Below, one piece after another: positions 20,931 to 34,215 of a DNA stretch of 64,000 nucleotides. Source of the DNA: Hemerocallis citrina (Eukaryota; Streptophyta; Magnoliopsida; Asparagales; Asphodelaceae); contig CM030363.1 of the NCBI GenBank assembly GCA_017893485.1, positions 110,665,073 to 110,729,072 of the forward strand, read 5' to 3'. Positions within the stretch are counted from its first letter, which is position 1, and every line of letters starts with the position of its first letter. Both the position numbers and the translations under genes were made by a program. Below the pieces are notes generated by a model that did no database searches, was not told where the DNA came from, and saw only the letters and a list, made by a program, of their open reading frames with translations.

Positions 20931-22300
20931 TCTTTTACTGTTAATGAAGCTGATTTCATGCATCTGATTGTCTTCATGGCATGTTTGTTTTTTTACCCAA
21001 AATGGGTTCACTGTGAACTGAGGATGCTCTAGGTACGTATGCCAATATCCTCCGGCCGGATATGCACAACAATTGGATTTTAGATTTAGTTGGGCACAGT
21101 GAATTAGTAGAGCAACATATAAGCTCAGTTAATGGGAAATTTTCATTTTCAGATACTGTTAAAGTAACCTGATTGCAATCTTTGGCATGGTTTTTTAACA
21201 CAAAATGGGTTCACTTCCAAACTAAGTATGCTGCATAGCATACCCGTTTTCTTTCACTGTTAATGAAGCTGATTTCATGCATCTGATTGTCTTCTTGGCA
21301 TGCATGTTTTTTTACCCAAAATGGGTTCACTGTGAACTGAGGATGCTATAGGTACGTATGTCAAAATCCTCCGGCCGGATATGCACAACAATTGGATTTT
21401 AGATTTAGTTGGGCTAAAGAAGTAGTAGAGCAACATATAAGCTCAGATAATGGGAAATTTTCATTTTTCAGATACTGTTAAATGAACCTGATTGCAATCT
21501 TTGGCATGGTTTTTTAACACAAAATGGGTTCACTTCCAAACTAAGTATGCTGCATAGCATCCCCAGTTTCTATAGGTTCACTTCCAGACTAAGTGAACTG
21601 AGGATGCTATAGGTACGTATGCCAAAATCCTCCGGATACGCACAACAATTGGGTTTTAGATTTAGTTGGGCTGAAGAAGTAGTATAGCAACATATAAGCT
21701 CTGATAATGGAAAATTTATCATTTTCAAATACTATTAAAGTAACCTGATTGTCAATCTTTGGCATGGTTTTTTGTACCAAAATGGGTTAACTTCCAATCT
21801 AAGTATGCTGCTAGCATCCCCATTTTCTTTTTTTGTTGTTAGTGAAGCTTATTTTCATGCATCTGATTGTCATCTTGGCATGTTTTTTTTACCAAAATGG
21901 GTTCACTGTGAACTGAGGATGGTATAGGTACGTATGCCAAAATCCTCCGGCCGGATATGCGGCTACAATTGGGTTTTAGATTTAGTTGGGCTGAAGAAGT
22001 AGTAGAGCAACATATAAGCTCAGATAATGGAGAAATTTTTCATTTTCAGATACTGTTAAAGTAACCTGACTGCAATCCTTGGTAACCTGACTGCAATCCT
22101 TGGCATGGTTTTTTAACAAAATGGGTTCACTTCCAAACTAAGTATGCTGCATAGCATCCCCAGTTTCTTTCACTGTTAATGAATTGAAGCTTATCCCATG
22201 CATCTGATTGTCATTTTGGCATGTTTTTTTGACCAAAATGGGTTCACTGTGAACTGAGGATGCTATAGCTCTATGCCAAAATCCTCCGGCTATGTACACC
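20930..22300 (+). repeat. Diverged tandem repeats, about 310 bp each
   Basis: The block GTACGTATGCCAAAATCCTCCGG recurs (allowing mismatches) near 21033, 21351, 21613 and 21927. Blocks like GTTCACTTCCAAACTAAGTATGC and GGCATGGTTTTTTAAC lie between. The same family forms the array at 29040-30870. Confidence 0.85.
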
Positions 22301-22895
22301 AATTGGTTCAGTCTGCAAAATATATGCTTACATACTAGACATTTTAATTTTTCTTTTACTGTTTCTTTTGTTTAGTATTATTATTATTATTACTATTATT
22401 ATTATTATTATTATGAGATAAGTGATTATTAGTAGTCATGAACAGAATAGTTCATGAGTCATCAGATCTTCTTGTTACCGTAGTTACAGCACGACGCGCT
22501 CATTATTCGGCCGATTCCTCTTCATCAGCAAAATACCCTTTACCATCATCATCTCCTTGAACGGAAAGCCGAATACAGGGGAGACTATAGTCGATTTTTT
22601 TTTATGCTCGAACACAGGGTGTGCGATAAAATACCGTCTAAGGTAGTTGTGATCATTTCCACAAAAGGTCGTTTAGGGTTTGGTGAATAGAGTAGATTGT
22701 GTTAAGATGTAGTTTTTTTTTGTACATTTTTTGGAGCCACAATTTCTTTATTTTACAGTTAAAGATTATATCGTTTATTTATTTGCAGCTAGGGATGGTT
22801 TTCAAATAGGTGAAATTTAATATACAAAATGCCTTTTACTGTTATTACTATTTAATATATCAAATTTTAATTTCAGACTGTGTACTATTGATATA

Positions 22896-25800
22896 ATGGA
22901 TAGAAGTTGGAATAGTAAACCACAATTATCCAAGGAGTACCGTGATGGTATTAAAGATTTTATTATCTTTGCCAAACGACATTCCCGTGATCCCAACCTA
23001 ATCCTTTGTCCATGCCTTCGCTGTACAAATTGTATGCTGAGGACATGTGACGTAGTACATACACACTTGGCTGTCAACGGTTTTCTTCAAGGGTACACAA
23101 GGTGGTTTTGTCATGGAGAGGATCATACGGCAGCTCCTGTTCGTCCGGTTGTATTAGAAAATGAGGCTGAGCCCTTAGTGAACGAAGACTTAAGCGTTCC
23201 CGATGAGATGCATGCTTTGTTACACGATGCCATGGGGATTCATAATGTTCCTTTCCACACCAATGACCCAACAACCGAAGTTCACAATGAGTCAACAGAA
23301 ACAAACCAGATTGGTGGTGGGGTGGACGAGGAAATGTCTGGCCCCACCCATGAAAATAATAAGCAGCAAGAATCCTTCGCTAAGTTACTTGAAGATGCTA
23401 GTATCCCGTTGTACCGCGACTGCACCAAATTTTCTAAGTTCTCATTCATTGTCAGACTATTTCAGATTAAATGTTTAAACGGGTGGTCTGCTAAGTCCTT
23501 CACTATGCTCCTTGAATTATTGAATGAAGCATTTCCTGAAATCTGTATTCCAAACTCAGCCTATAAAATCAAAAAATTCCTAAGTTCTCTCGATCTAGGA
23601 TATGAGAAGATAGCAGCATGTCCAAATGACTGTATGCTTTTCACGAGTGGTAAAGAAAGTCTGGAGAATTGCGAAGTGTGTGGTTCTTCGAAATGGAAAG
23701 AAAGACCAAATCAAGATGAGGGAGCCAGTAGATCTACTAAGCGAAGTAGGAAAAAGAAGCCTGCCAAAACATTGCGTTACTTTCCTCTGATTCCTAGGTT
23801 ACAAAGGTTGTTTATGTCCACGAAAACTTCTTCTGATATGAAATGGCATGCTGAAGGTCGCACTAATGATGGGATTCTTAGACATCCTGCTGATTCTCAA
23901 TCTTGGAAAAGATTTGATGAAAGATATCTTGATTTTGCGGAAGATCCTCGAAATGTGAGACTTGGACTAGCTAGTGATGGTTTCAACCCTTTCAGGCAGA
24001 TGAGTAGTACATACAGCATATGGCCGGTTGTGTTGATACCATACAATTTGCCGCCTTGGAAATGCATGAAGCAGTCCTCATTTATTTTGTCCATGATAGT
24101 TCCTGGACCGAAAGGTCCTGGAAATGATATAGATGTGTACCTACAACCGTTAATAGATGAACTTCAGAAGTTGTGGGTGGGTGTTCCAACCTATGATGCT
24201 GTGGCTAAAGAAACATTTTCTCTTCGTGCCGTGTTGTCTTGGACAATCAATGATTTTCCAGCATATGCAAATTTATCTGGATATAGTACTAAAGGACGTT
24301 ATGCATGTCCATGTTGTGCTGACCAAACTAGTTCAAGGTGGTTGTACAATGGCAGAAAGTTTTGCTATATGGGTCATAGGAGATGGTTGCCTGACACACA
24401 TATATTTCGGGCAGAGGCGGCGACATTTGATGGCACCGACGAGTGGGAACATGCTCCTGGGTCTTCTTCTGGTTCAGATATTTTGAGGCGGGTAGATGGT
24501 CATCAATTCAAATATGGAAAGGAACCAGAAGTCAGGACAAAGGGCAAGGCCGGAGCAAGGTGAGGAGACCGATCTATATGGCGAGGATGAGGATCAAAAC
24601 TTGACGAGTTTAGGTGCATGGAAGAAGAAGAGTATTTTCTTCAAGTTGCCGTATTGGGAATTCAACTTACTGAGACATAATTTAGATGTGATGCATATCG
24701 GAAAAAATATTGGTGAGAATTGTATAGGAACAGTTATGGGAGATGATCGGAAGACAAAGGACAATCTCAAGAGCCGACTTGATTTGAAGTCAATGGGCAT
24801 CCGACATGAGTTGCACCCAGAAGAATTGCCGAACGGGAAAGTGCTCCTACCTCCTGCAATCTATTCAATGTCAAAATCGGAGTTGGAGTTGTTTTGCAAA
24901 GTACTACTTGAACTTAAAGTCCCCGATGGCTATTCTTCTAACATGGCAAAATGTGTCAACTTTAAAGAGAAGAGGCTTCAGGATCTAAAGTCACACGACT
25001 ACCACATCCTAATGCAGGATCTCCTTCCTGTGGCCCTAAGGTCTTCAATGTGTGAGCAAGTCACTACTGTCCTGAAAGATCTTTGTAGCATATATAAAGG
25101 TATTTGCTCAAGAATGCTTCGTGTTGAAGATCTGGACCAATTGGAGCAGCAGGCGGCATTGACACTTAGTAAAATGGAGATGATATTTCCTCCATCGTTT
25201 TTCACTATTATGATTCACTTGATAATCCACCTTGCTGGTGAAGCCAGAATCGGTGGTCCTGTTCACTATCGGTGGATGTCCCCCATTGAGAGGTAAAATA
25301 ATTCGTTCATCTTACGAAATTGAATTTTCAAAAGCTCATTTCTTTTAATCCCCTAATCCGCTCTAGTTTATTAATTGTACATGTTCAGGTACCTATACCG
25401 GCTAAAGGGTTATGTGAAAAATAGAGCATATCCTGAAGGGTCAATAGCCCAGGGATATCTATCAGAGGAGTGCTCACATTTTTTTTCCAGGTATTTGCCT
25501 GGTGTGGAGACATCTTCCATTAGACCACGTAGAAATCCAGACATTTCCAACCTTGATGGTGCACAATATCTTTTTGATACCGCTGGCACCACTGTTGGTA
25601 AAGTTGATGCATTTGAGCTCGATAGCTTAGCGTGGGAACAGGCACATCGATATATGCTAGACCATCATGCATCAGTGGAACCATTTCGAAAGTAAGTTGC
25701 TTTTGAATGTAAATCGAATACAGTGAAAACCGCGGAGTTCGATATTTTTGATACTTTTATTATTCCTATTTTCAATTGCTTGTTTTTTAGCGAATTTGTC

Positions 25801-26655
25801 AGGGACATCAAACGAAGGGCTAGACCAAGAAGACTACCACCACGTGAACAAAACAAGCTGATGAATGAAAAATTTCAGAAGTGGTTTGAATCTCATGTAG
25901 GTGAATTACAGTTATGCAAGTTAATCTTTATTATATCTACATTTTCTATGGTATTGATACGATTTGCGCAAAATTAATAGGTACATTCTTTGGGTCCTGA
26001 AGGTGCGTCATCTGAAATACAAGTACTTGCCAAAGGTCCCTATCAGATGGTCAAAAGATACGGAGGATACATATTCAATGGTTTTAGATTTCGTACTAAG
26101 GATCGTGAATCTAATTTGAAGTCTCAAAATAGTGGAATGGTAGTGACGTCTAAGACTAGAAGTTATGCTTCCAAACCGGACACGAGGCCTGTAGATGGGG
26201 ATCTCGACTACTATGGAGTGCTCACGGATATCATTGAGTTGAATTATTTTGGCCATTTCCGTGTTGTCTTATTTCGTGGGGATTGGGCTGAGTTTGATAG
26301 GAATTTTGCTAACAACAAGGACAAGCTTGGCTTCACAGTTGTAAACTTCTCAAAATTGATTCACATCGGTACACACATTAGCCATGAGCCATTTGTGTTT
26401 CCATCCCAAGTGCAACAAGTGTTCTACATTGAAGATCCAACCCTGCCAAAATCGTATGTGGCTATCCCTATGCAACCAAGAGATGTATTCCAACTGGGCG
26501 ATACTTCAGACGATGAAGACGGTGAAGACATGAACAGTTACATTGCTTCTGAGTTTCCTGTGTTTGATGTAAACACAACCGATGTTGGAATTTGCGGGAC
26601 TTGGCTCCGCAAGGATGGAGAAGAGGGCGATGTACTGGAAGATGTCGTATTGTAG
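22896..26655 (+). pseudogene. TNP2-type CACTA transposase, spliced, one frameshift
   Basis: The gene encodes the transposase of the CACTA element. The start at 22896 follows an acceptor (ATTTCAG) at about 22876. Residues 1-75 form the cysteine-rich transposase-associated domain (CPCLRCTNC), and the Tnp2 core follows (CPNDCMLF, ASDGFNPF, CPCCADQT, LPYWEFNLLRHNLDVMHIGKN). Then come a DUF4218-like region (GGPVHYRWMSPIERYLYRLK) and a DUF4216-like end (YYGVLTDIIELNY). Introns with GT/AG ends are 25293-25388, 25692-25790 and 25897-25980; the stop is at 26653-26655. Near 24535-24563 the coding frame shifts (frame 3 to frame 1) with no obvious intron, so a one-base indel has probably broken it. Confidence 0.92.
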
Positions 26656-26899
26656 TTTACATGATTTTCAATTGAGTTTATTATATGTCTGTAATTTTAT
26701 GTCTTAAATCTTGTTGTAATATTATGTCTGTAATTTCGAATATGTTCATTGTGAATTTAATACACTGGTTTAATTATCTTTCTATTTTCTACTGCTTGGT
26801 ATTATTTACATTAAACTATGCTTAGTGTCATTTGAACCAAACTATCGTTGTCATTTGAACCAAACTATCATTTGAACCAAGTTATCGAATCCTTGACAG

Positions 26900-27040
26900 G
26901 TACAACATGCCGAGGCGTGGAAAGAGGGTAAATATAAATGATGGCAACGAGAGCCATGGGGATGAGCAGCCACTAAATAATAGTGGCAGGCAAACATATG
27001 AGAGTGAGGGTAGCACGCCGCACACTGTCAAAAAACATCG
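26900..27040 (+). pseudogene. First coding exon of a possible second CACTA gene
   Basis: After an acceptor (CCTTGACAG) an ATG at 26907 opens MPRRGKRVNINDGNESHGDE and continues to a clean donor CG/GTAAGT at 27041. Position and basic/acidic composition suit a TNPA-like second gene of CACTA elements, but I cannot confirm the family. The middle exons seem to be missing, replaced by repeat blocks at 27.1-31.3 kb. Confidence 0.45.
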
Positions 27041-28245
27041 GTAAGTCTTAAAATTGGTATTTTTAAAGAGATTATGTTACTTGAATGCATGAAAGACACG
27101 TACTAGTGTTTGTGAGTCTGCATTGTGGTTGTCGTCTATAAGCATTTCGTCTATGTTTCTTAAGTGGGCTGTGATTAGAAAGAAAGGGCTGGAGTGGAGA
27201 TCTGGAAACCCAAAATAGAGACATCTCGTTTATTATAATCTACACTTATTATTGGACCAACCCCCTCTTGCTGTTGTTGCTGATGTCTCTTTGTGTGCGT
27301 GTGTTTAAGAGAATGAAGGGATGAGAGAGAGATGAGGAAAATGCCGCTATGTTAGCCTGGTGTATCCTCATTCTCTACCATCCCTCTTTCTGGCTCCATA
27401 TATGGCTTCTATATTAAATTGGTTTCCTTCCACGATGACAGTCCGTAATACTACACTTGATATGAGCCCATATTCATAGCTGCATCCTATTGCATACTCA
27501 CAAACAACTAATACTTGTCGGCCTTGCATCGTATGCCCAACCCCATTTTGGCACATAACCTGGTATAGATGACATTGTATGACCTGCAAACAAGGATTGT
27601 TCAGTCGTGTTGTTGTACTGATTTGGAGGAGGTGAAAATGGGACCATAAAATAGCTTAAGAAGACCATCAGGTTTGTGAAATAAGCTTCACTAACAGTGA
27701 AAGAAACTGGGGATGCTATGCAGCAAACTTAGTTTGGAAGTGAACCCATTTTGTGTTAAAAAAACCATGCCAAAGATTGCAATCAGATGCATGAAATCAG
27801 CTTCTTTAACAGTATCTGAAAATGAAAATTTTTCATAATCTGAGCATATATGTTTCTTTAACAGTGACTGTGAACAATTGTTCTTAATTGGGCTGTGATT
27901 AGAAAGAGACGAGTTGGAGTGGAGATCTGGAAACCCATATAGAGACATCTTGTTCATAATAATTTATTATTGTTGTTGTTCTTGTCGCTCTTGCTGTTGT
28001 TGCTGATGTCTCTATGTGTTCGTGTGCTGAAGGGAAAGAAGGGATGAGAGAGATATGAGGAAAATGCCGCTATGTTAGCCTGGTGTATCCTCATTCTCTA
28101 CCATTCCTCTTTCTGGCTTCTATATTTGGTTTCCTTCCACGATGACAATTCCAGTTAAAACTACACTTGCTATGAGCCCTATTCGTATTTTTCTTCCATG
28201 AAGAATTGATCTATGACTACAATCTCCATTCAAAACCCAATTGTT

Positions 28246-28557
28246 CACTCAAACATGCCCCTTGTTTCTGAACTCAAACATCACATTAATAAACATCTTT
28301 TCTAATAATGGCTACACTTGTGGAAGCTCTCTCTAAGCCTCAATTCTTCAAGGTTTTGTTGCCTACTTCTTTACAGAAGCTGGTACTCTATTCTTCTTTA
28401 AAGAGAGGAGAATAGAGTACCAACTTCTGTAAAGAAGTAGGCAACAAAACCTTGAAGAATTGAGGCTTAGAGAGAGCTTCCACAAGTGTAGCCATTATTA
28501 GAAAAGATGTTTATTAATGTCATGTTTGAGTTCAGAAACAAGGGGCATGTTTGAGTG
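28246..28557. repeat. 312-bp near-perfect palindrome inside the CACTA element
   Basis: The left arm starts CACTCAAACATGCCCC and the right arm ends GGGGCATGTTTGAGTG. Complementarity continues through GGCTACACTTGTGGAAGC and CCTCAATTCTTCAAGG to a centre near 28395-28408 (CTTTAAAGAG). The arms are about 148 bases with only a few differences. No coding frame. Confidence 0.95.
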
Positions 28558-29039
28558 ATTTGTATTCCAAACAAGCTTCACTAACAGTGAAAGAAACTGG
28601 GGATGCTATGCAGCCTACTTAGTTTCTTTAACAGTGACTGAAAATTTCCATAATCTGAGCATATAAATTTTTCATAATCTGAGCATATATGTTTCTTTAG
28701 CAGTGACTGTGAACAATTGTTCTTAATTGGGCTGTGATTAGAAAGAGACGAGTTGGAGTGGAGATCTGGAAATCCATATAGAGTCATCTTGTTCATAATA
28801 ATTTATTATTGTTGTTGTTCTTGTCGCTCTTGCTGTTGTTGCTGATGTCTCTATGTGTTCGTTTGCTGAAGGGAAAGAAGGGATGAGAGAGAGATGAGGA
28901 AAATGCCGCTATGTTAGCCTGGTGTATCCTCATTCTCTACCATTCCTCTTTCTGGCTTCTATATTTGGTTTCCTTCCACGATGACAATTCCAGTTAAAAC
29001 TACACTTGCTATGAGCCCTATTCGTATTTTTCTTCCATG

Positions 29040-30870
29040 AACTGAGGATGGTATATAGGTACGTATGCCAAAATCCTCCGGCCGGATATGCACAACACTT
29101 GGGTTTTGCGATATAGTTGGGCTAAAAAAGTAGTAGAGCAACATATAAGCTCAGATAATGGAGAAATTTTCATTTTCAGACACTGTCAATGTAACCTGAT
29201 TGCAATCTTTGGCATGGTTTTTTTAACACAAAATGGGTTCACTTCCAAAATAAGTATGCTGCATAGCATCCCCAGTTTCTTTCACTGTTAGTGAAGCTTA
29301 TTTCACAAACCTGATGGTCTTCTTAAGCTATTTTATGGTCCCATTTTCACTAACTGTTAGTGATCCTGATTTCAAGCACCTGATTGTCTTCTTGGCATGT
29401 ATGTTTTTATACCAAAAATGGGTTCACTGTGAACTGAGGATATTATATAGGTACGTATGCCAAAATTCTCCGGCCGGATATGCACAACACTTGGGTTTTG
29501 CGATATAGTTGGGCTAAAAAAGTAGTAGAGCAGCATATAAGCTCAGATAATGGAGAAATTTTCATTTTCAGACACTGTCAATGTAACCTGCTTGCAATCT
29601 TTGGCATGGTTTTTTTAACACAAAATGGGTTCACTTCCAAAATGAGTATGCTGCATAGCATCCCCAGTTTCTTTCACTGTTAGTGAAGTTTATTTCACAA
29701 ACCTGATGGTCTTCTTAAGCTATTTTATGGTCCCATTTTCACTAACTGTTAGTGAAGTTGATTTCAAGCACCTGATTGTCTTCTTGGCATGTATGTTTTT
29801 ATACCAAAAATGGGTTCACTGTGAACTGAGGATGGTATATAGGTACGTATGCCAAAATCCTCCGGCCGGATATGCACAACACTTGGGTTTTGCGATATAG
29901 TTAGGCTAAAAAAGTAGTAGAGGAACATATAAGCTCAGATAATGGAGAAATTTTCATTTTCAGACACTGTCAATGTAACCTGATTGCAATCTTTGGCATG
30001 GTTTTTTTAACACAAAATGGGTTCACTTCCAAAATAAGTATGCTGCATAGCATCCGCAGTTTCTTTCACTGTTAGTGAAGCTTATTTCACAAACCTGATG
30101 GTCTTCTTAAGCTATTTTATGGTCCCATTTTCACTAACTGTTAGTGAAGCTGATTTCAAGCACCTGATTGTCTTCTTGGCATGTATGTTTTTATACCAAA
30201 AATGGGTTCACTGTGAACTGAGGATATTATATAGGTACGTATGCCAAAATCCTCCGGCCGGATATGCACAACACTTGGGTTTTGCGATATGGTTGGGCTA
30301 AAAAATTAGTAGAGCAACATATAAGCTCAGATGATGGAGAAATTTTCATTTTCAAATACTGTCAATGTAACCGGTTTTTTTAACACAAAATGGGTTCACT
30401 TCCAAAATAAGTATGCTGCATAGCATCCCCAGTTTCTTTCACTGTTAGTGAAGCTTATTTCACAAACCTGATGGTCTTCTTAAGCTATTTTATGGTCCCA
30501 TTTTCACTAACTGTTAGTGAAGCTGATTTCAAGTACCTGATTGTCTTCTTGGCATGTATGTTTTTATACCAAAAATGGGTTCACTGTGAACTGAGGATAT
30601 TGTATAGGTACGTATGCCAAAATTCTCCGGCCGGATATGCACAACACTTGGGTTTTGCGATATAGTTGGGCTAAAAAATTAGTAGAGCAACATATAAGCT
30701 CAGTTAATGGAAATTTTCATTTTCAGATACTGTTAATGAAGCTGATTGCCATCTTTGGCATGATTTTTTAACAAAAAATGGGTTCACTTCCAAACTAAGT
30801 ATGCTGCTAGCATCCTCATTTTCTTTCACTGTTAATGAAGCGTATTTCATTAAGATCCAGGATGGCAAAT
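29040..30870 (+). repeat. Tandem array of 392-bp repeats
   Basis: Near-identical units recur at 392-bp spacing (TGGTCTTCTTAAGCTATTTT at 29316, 29708 and 30100, then at about 30473, a 373-bp unit with a small deletion). Each holds the palindrome TCCGGCCGGA. The recurring open frames of 64-67 codons are by-products of the repeat. Confidence 0.95.
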
Positions 30871-31638
30871 TTTGACTGGGCTATGATTGGATTGTTTAGT
30901 GGATGTTGTCTATGTTCTTAATTGGGCTGTGATTAGAAAGAGTGGGCTCGAGTGGAGATCTGGAAACCCATATAGAGACATCTTGTTCATAATAATTTAT
31001 TATTATTGTTGTTCTTGTCGCTCTTAAGGTGGTTGCTGATGTCTCTTTCTGTTCGTGTGCTGAAGGGAAATAAGGGATGAGAGAGAGATGAGGAAAATGC
31101 CGCTATGGTAGCCTGGTGTATCCAAAGTCTCTACCTTTCTTCTTTCTGTTTCCATTTCTGGCTTCTATATATATTTGGTTTCCTTCCACGATGACAGTTC
31201 CCTAAAAATACACTTGATATGAGCCCTATCTTATTTTTCTTATTTTTCTTATATTTGGTTTCCGTCCACGATGACAGTTTCATGGATTGTCTGAACAATC
31301 CATGAAGGACATGCTTAGATACTGAATTTTCATTTGTTTTATTGTTTTAGATAGTGGATATTCCCAATCAGAGGAGAATATAAAGGTTTCAAGTTAGATA
31401 CTGAATTTTCATTTGTTTTGTTATTTTAGATATATTTAAAAACAAAATTAAGTACGGAATTTTTAGCATTGCAATGTAATTATTTTATCTCTGTATATAT
31501 CATTAACAATTCCATTTGCAGTTGGCACTTTGATCTTATAATTCGAGATACAGGTAGTTCTTTTTGCAAGTTCAAAAAATATGTATATTCTGTATTGTGA
31601 TCTACTGTTCAATTAAACTATTGTTTTTTTTTTCACAG

Positions 31639-31680
31639 AGCGGTCGTCAAGATGAAGGAAATTCTGATGATCAGAGCTGA
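31639..31680 (+). pseudogene. Possible last exon of the second CACTA gene
   Basis: After a pyrimidine tract and acceptor (TTTTTTTCACAG) a short open frame SGRQDEGNSDDQS ends in TGA at 31678-31680. It matches the acidic style of the exon at 26900 but the link is inference. Confidence 0.3.
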
Positions 31681-32164
31681 AGCTACTCGAGGGGTATGAA
31701 TCTGCGGTCCTCCTTGCTGTTCTTATGTCCTCCTTGCTGTATGGTTGTTGTTCTTATGTCTTCCTCCTTGCTGTTGTTATGTCAGACTGGTTTTTTTTAT
31801 GAGAGTTATGTCATACTTTGAATTTGGGATATTTTGGATATTTGTCAGACTGGTTTGTTTGGATATTTTGGATGTTAGTCTCTATATTAATTTGTTAATT
31901 ATGACACTGTTAATTAATCAATGAATTTGGACGTTGATATGACACGTGTGAAACTTGATTATCTTTAATTATTCTTGTGTTTGGTTGTGGTTTGCGCAAT
32001 AGGATTGCAACGAAATTGATTGAATCAGTTGTGAGAATTAGTTTACAGGTTTTGTAAATGAAACTGTGAATTGAAATCGAATGGAAAAGCGGAGTATCGA
32101 AAATAAACGGGCATAGCTAGAACGGCGTTTTAAAAAACGGCGGTCTATATAATTTAATTGTTGG

Positions 32165-32650
32165 AGTGTGTGATACACCGGCGTTTCAACGCACGCCGGC
32201 GAAAGTTTTCAGCTGTAACGGCACAGGCGTACACCGGCGTTTTATAAACGCCGGTGTATATAACTACACCGGCGTTTTCTGGTCGCGCCGGTGTTCATTA
32301 ACAGGGAAAAGCAGGCGCTCATAAACGCACATACACCGGCGTTTCTTGACCGCCGGTATACTTTCGAACTACACCGGCATTTTCATATACGCCGGTGAAT
32401 GGATAAATACCGGCAGTTTACGACCGCCGGTGTATGTATATAGGTGCACAAGAACGGCACCCAGAAACCGATATACACCGGCGTTTTATGACCGCCGGTG
32501 TAGTCCTAACATTTACCGGCATCCACCAAAAACGCCGGTGTAGACCCCTTCGTTTCAGCGACGCCCGCTTCGGCGGCAGTTGGACCGGCACTATTGTAAA
32601 CGCCGGTGAAAGTTTCACCGGCGTAAAAAAACGCCGGTATAGACGTAAAA
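32165..32650. repeat. CACTA right subterminal repeats
   Basis: A dense series of ACACCGGCGTTT and AACGCCGGTGTA motifs, mostly as inverted pairs, mirrors the left end but covers nearly twice the length. Confidence 0.9.
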
Positions 32651-34215
32651 AAGCACCGGGAAAGCTACTTTCTTTTGTAGTACGATTTGTAATGCTATTG
32701 AAATCGTTTATTTTTCAACAACATGATGCATGGGTAATGACCTACAAACAATCTGATTTTTTTACACATACATCCATTGGCATTATAAACATGAAGGACG
32801 GAGTGGATCTTCTATGAGAACCCCACCAAGTGAGTATTTTCGATTTTTATGAGGAAAATTTCATCATAAAAATATGAGACTCACTTTTCTCTATCCTCAT
32901 ATTTGTATGTGAAAATTTCTATCATACAATGCGATATACTCAGTTGGTGGGGTCCTCAAGGAAGATCCATTCCGTGAATCATGTTCATCATACCAATGTA
33001 TGTATGTGTAGAAAAAATTAAGTGGTTTGGAGGTCGTTTAGCAATGCATCATGTGATCTAATTTGTGGTATGATTTGTAATGCTGTTTTTTTTTTATGAA
33101 ACGGATAGAGCCCGAGGACTCCAGCCAAGCAATCAATAAATAAATAGTCAATTACAGGAAGGCTTTACCAGAGGTAAAACAATCAACAAATCGAGTAATA
33201 CCTATGTACAGAACAGCAAAACAGCCCCAAAAGAATAATTACAACCAGTTAGAAATACAATGATGATCCAAACACTATCCAAAGGGTCGAAGCAGAGAAG
33301 ATCAAAACTTCCGCAAATCCGAGGAAACCATCAGAGCAATGGGAGTCATCAAAACGGGAGCATCCTGGACTTAATGCGAAGGGCTCCATCATGGAGGACG
33401 ACAGGCTAGCAACCCAACACAAGGGACAGCACACCGTCAAGAAAAAACTAGGAGCAGCTGGCCAGCAGAGGAATGACTCTAACGGATGATACACCCAAAG
33501 AGTGCACGAACCCTGTCCTACAGCAATTGGGCAGCAGCCAATAACGTCGCAAAATGTAGACAGTAAAGCCTGAAACAAACAAGAGAAAAAGCTCTCCCAG
33601 CAATATCCAGGCAGACCACACAAGAAACGCCTCCCAATCAAAGAGACCAAGCTCACCATCGAAAAGGGCTAACCCCACACAATAAAAGCAAACATCACTG
33701 AACAAAAGCATCCATCACATAATGGAAAATAGAAGACAACTAAATGCAACATCAACGGGGAAGGAAATAGGATAGAGAGTAATAAACACATAACAGTAGA
33801 AAGTTATAGGAGAGAGAGTAATAGGATGGAACTAATAATCCACATAACAGCAGACAACATTACAAACAAAATATCCCGCTGTAAGCAAGACAACCAGCTA
33901 AAGCTAGATCAAACCAACAAACAGTAGACCGCCCAAAAATACCAACGCCCATAGGGAGATTACGAGAGAGAGAAACTAGAAGCAGAACAACCCACCAAAA
34001 CATCAGAGAATATAGTCCAAACAACGAAACCAGTCCGGTATTAGGCCTGCAACATAATAGAGGAGAAAGAGTATAAAAATGCAAGAAAAGTAGGCTTAAA
34101 AGAAAAAAAGAGTAGACAAGAATTAAAAAGCTTGGAGATTATTAAGACAATTAACAGCTAACTGTAATTTGTGCGAGGCCAAAGAGACATCCTCTTTGAA
34201 AGTCGGGCTAGAAGC

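Larger units (their letters stand above)
27130..31270. repeat. Interspersed internal repeat blocks of the CACTA element
   Basis: A block containing GGGCTGTGATTAGAAAGA, GGAGATCTGGAAACCC and ATGCCGCTATGTTAGCCTGG recurs near 27170, 27890, 28730 and 30925. Inverted copies of the GGCATGG/GTTCACTTCC family lie at about 27690-27860 and 28570-28720. No coding exon is recognised among them. Confidence 0.8.
20222..32681 (+). mobile_element. CACTA (En/Spm) transposon, about 12.5 kb
   Basis: The left end is CACTACAAAAGATACTGC and the right end, inverted, reads (C)ACTACAAAAGAAAGTAGC. Subterminal ACCGGCGTTT repeats in both orientations fill about 250-450 bp at each end. A TNP2-type transposase gene lies at 22896-26655, with first and last exons of a possible second gene. 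The remainder is expanded by tandem and inverted repeats. The right-most terminal base differs from the expected one and no clean 3-bp duplication remains. Confidence 0.92.
20071..32890. mobile_element. Long-TIR MITE copy A, split by a CACTA element
   Basis: The left part is 20071-20221 (AGAGAAAAGTGAGCC start) and the right part 32682-32890 (ending GAGACTCACTTTTCT). The two parts are inverted copies of each other over roughly 150-200 bases (ATACTCACTTGGTG, GATGTATGTGTA and others). The CACTA element 20222-32681 sits between them. There is no coding region of its own. Confidence 0.7.

Noticed and set aside
29088..30665. Repeated 64-67-codon proteins
   Set aside because: They follow the 392-bp array exactly; stops and starts are shared by repeat copying and no protein family is evident.
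33249..34084. Minus-strand frames of 74-136 codons
   Set aside because: They lie in the LINE 3' UTR downstream of the ORF2 stop and show no domain.
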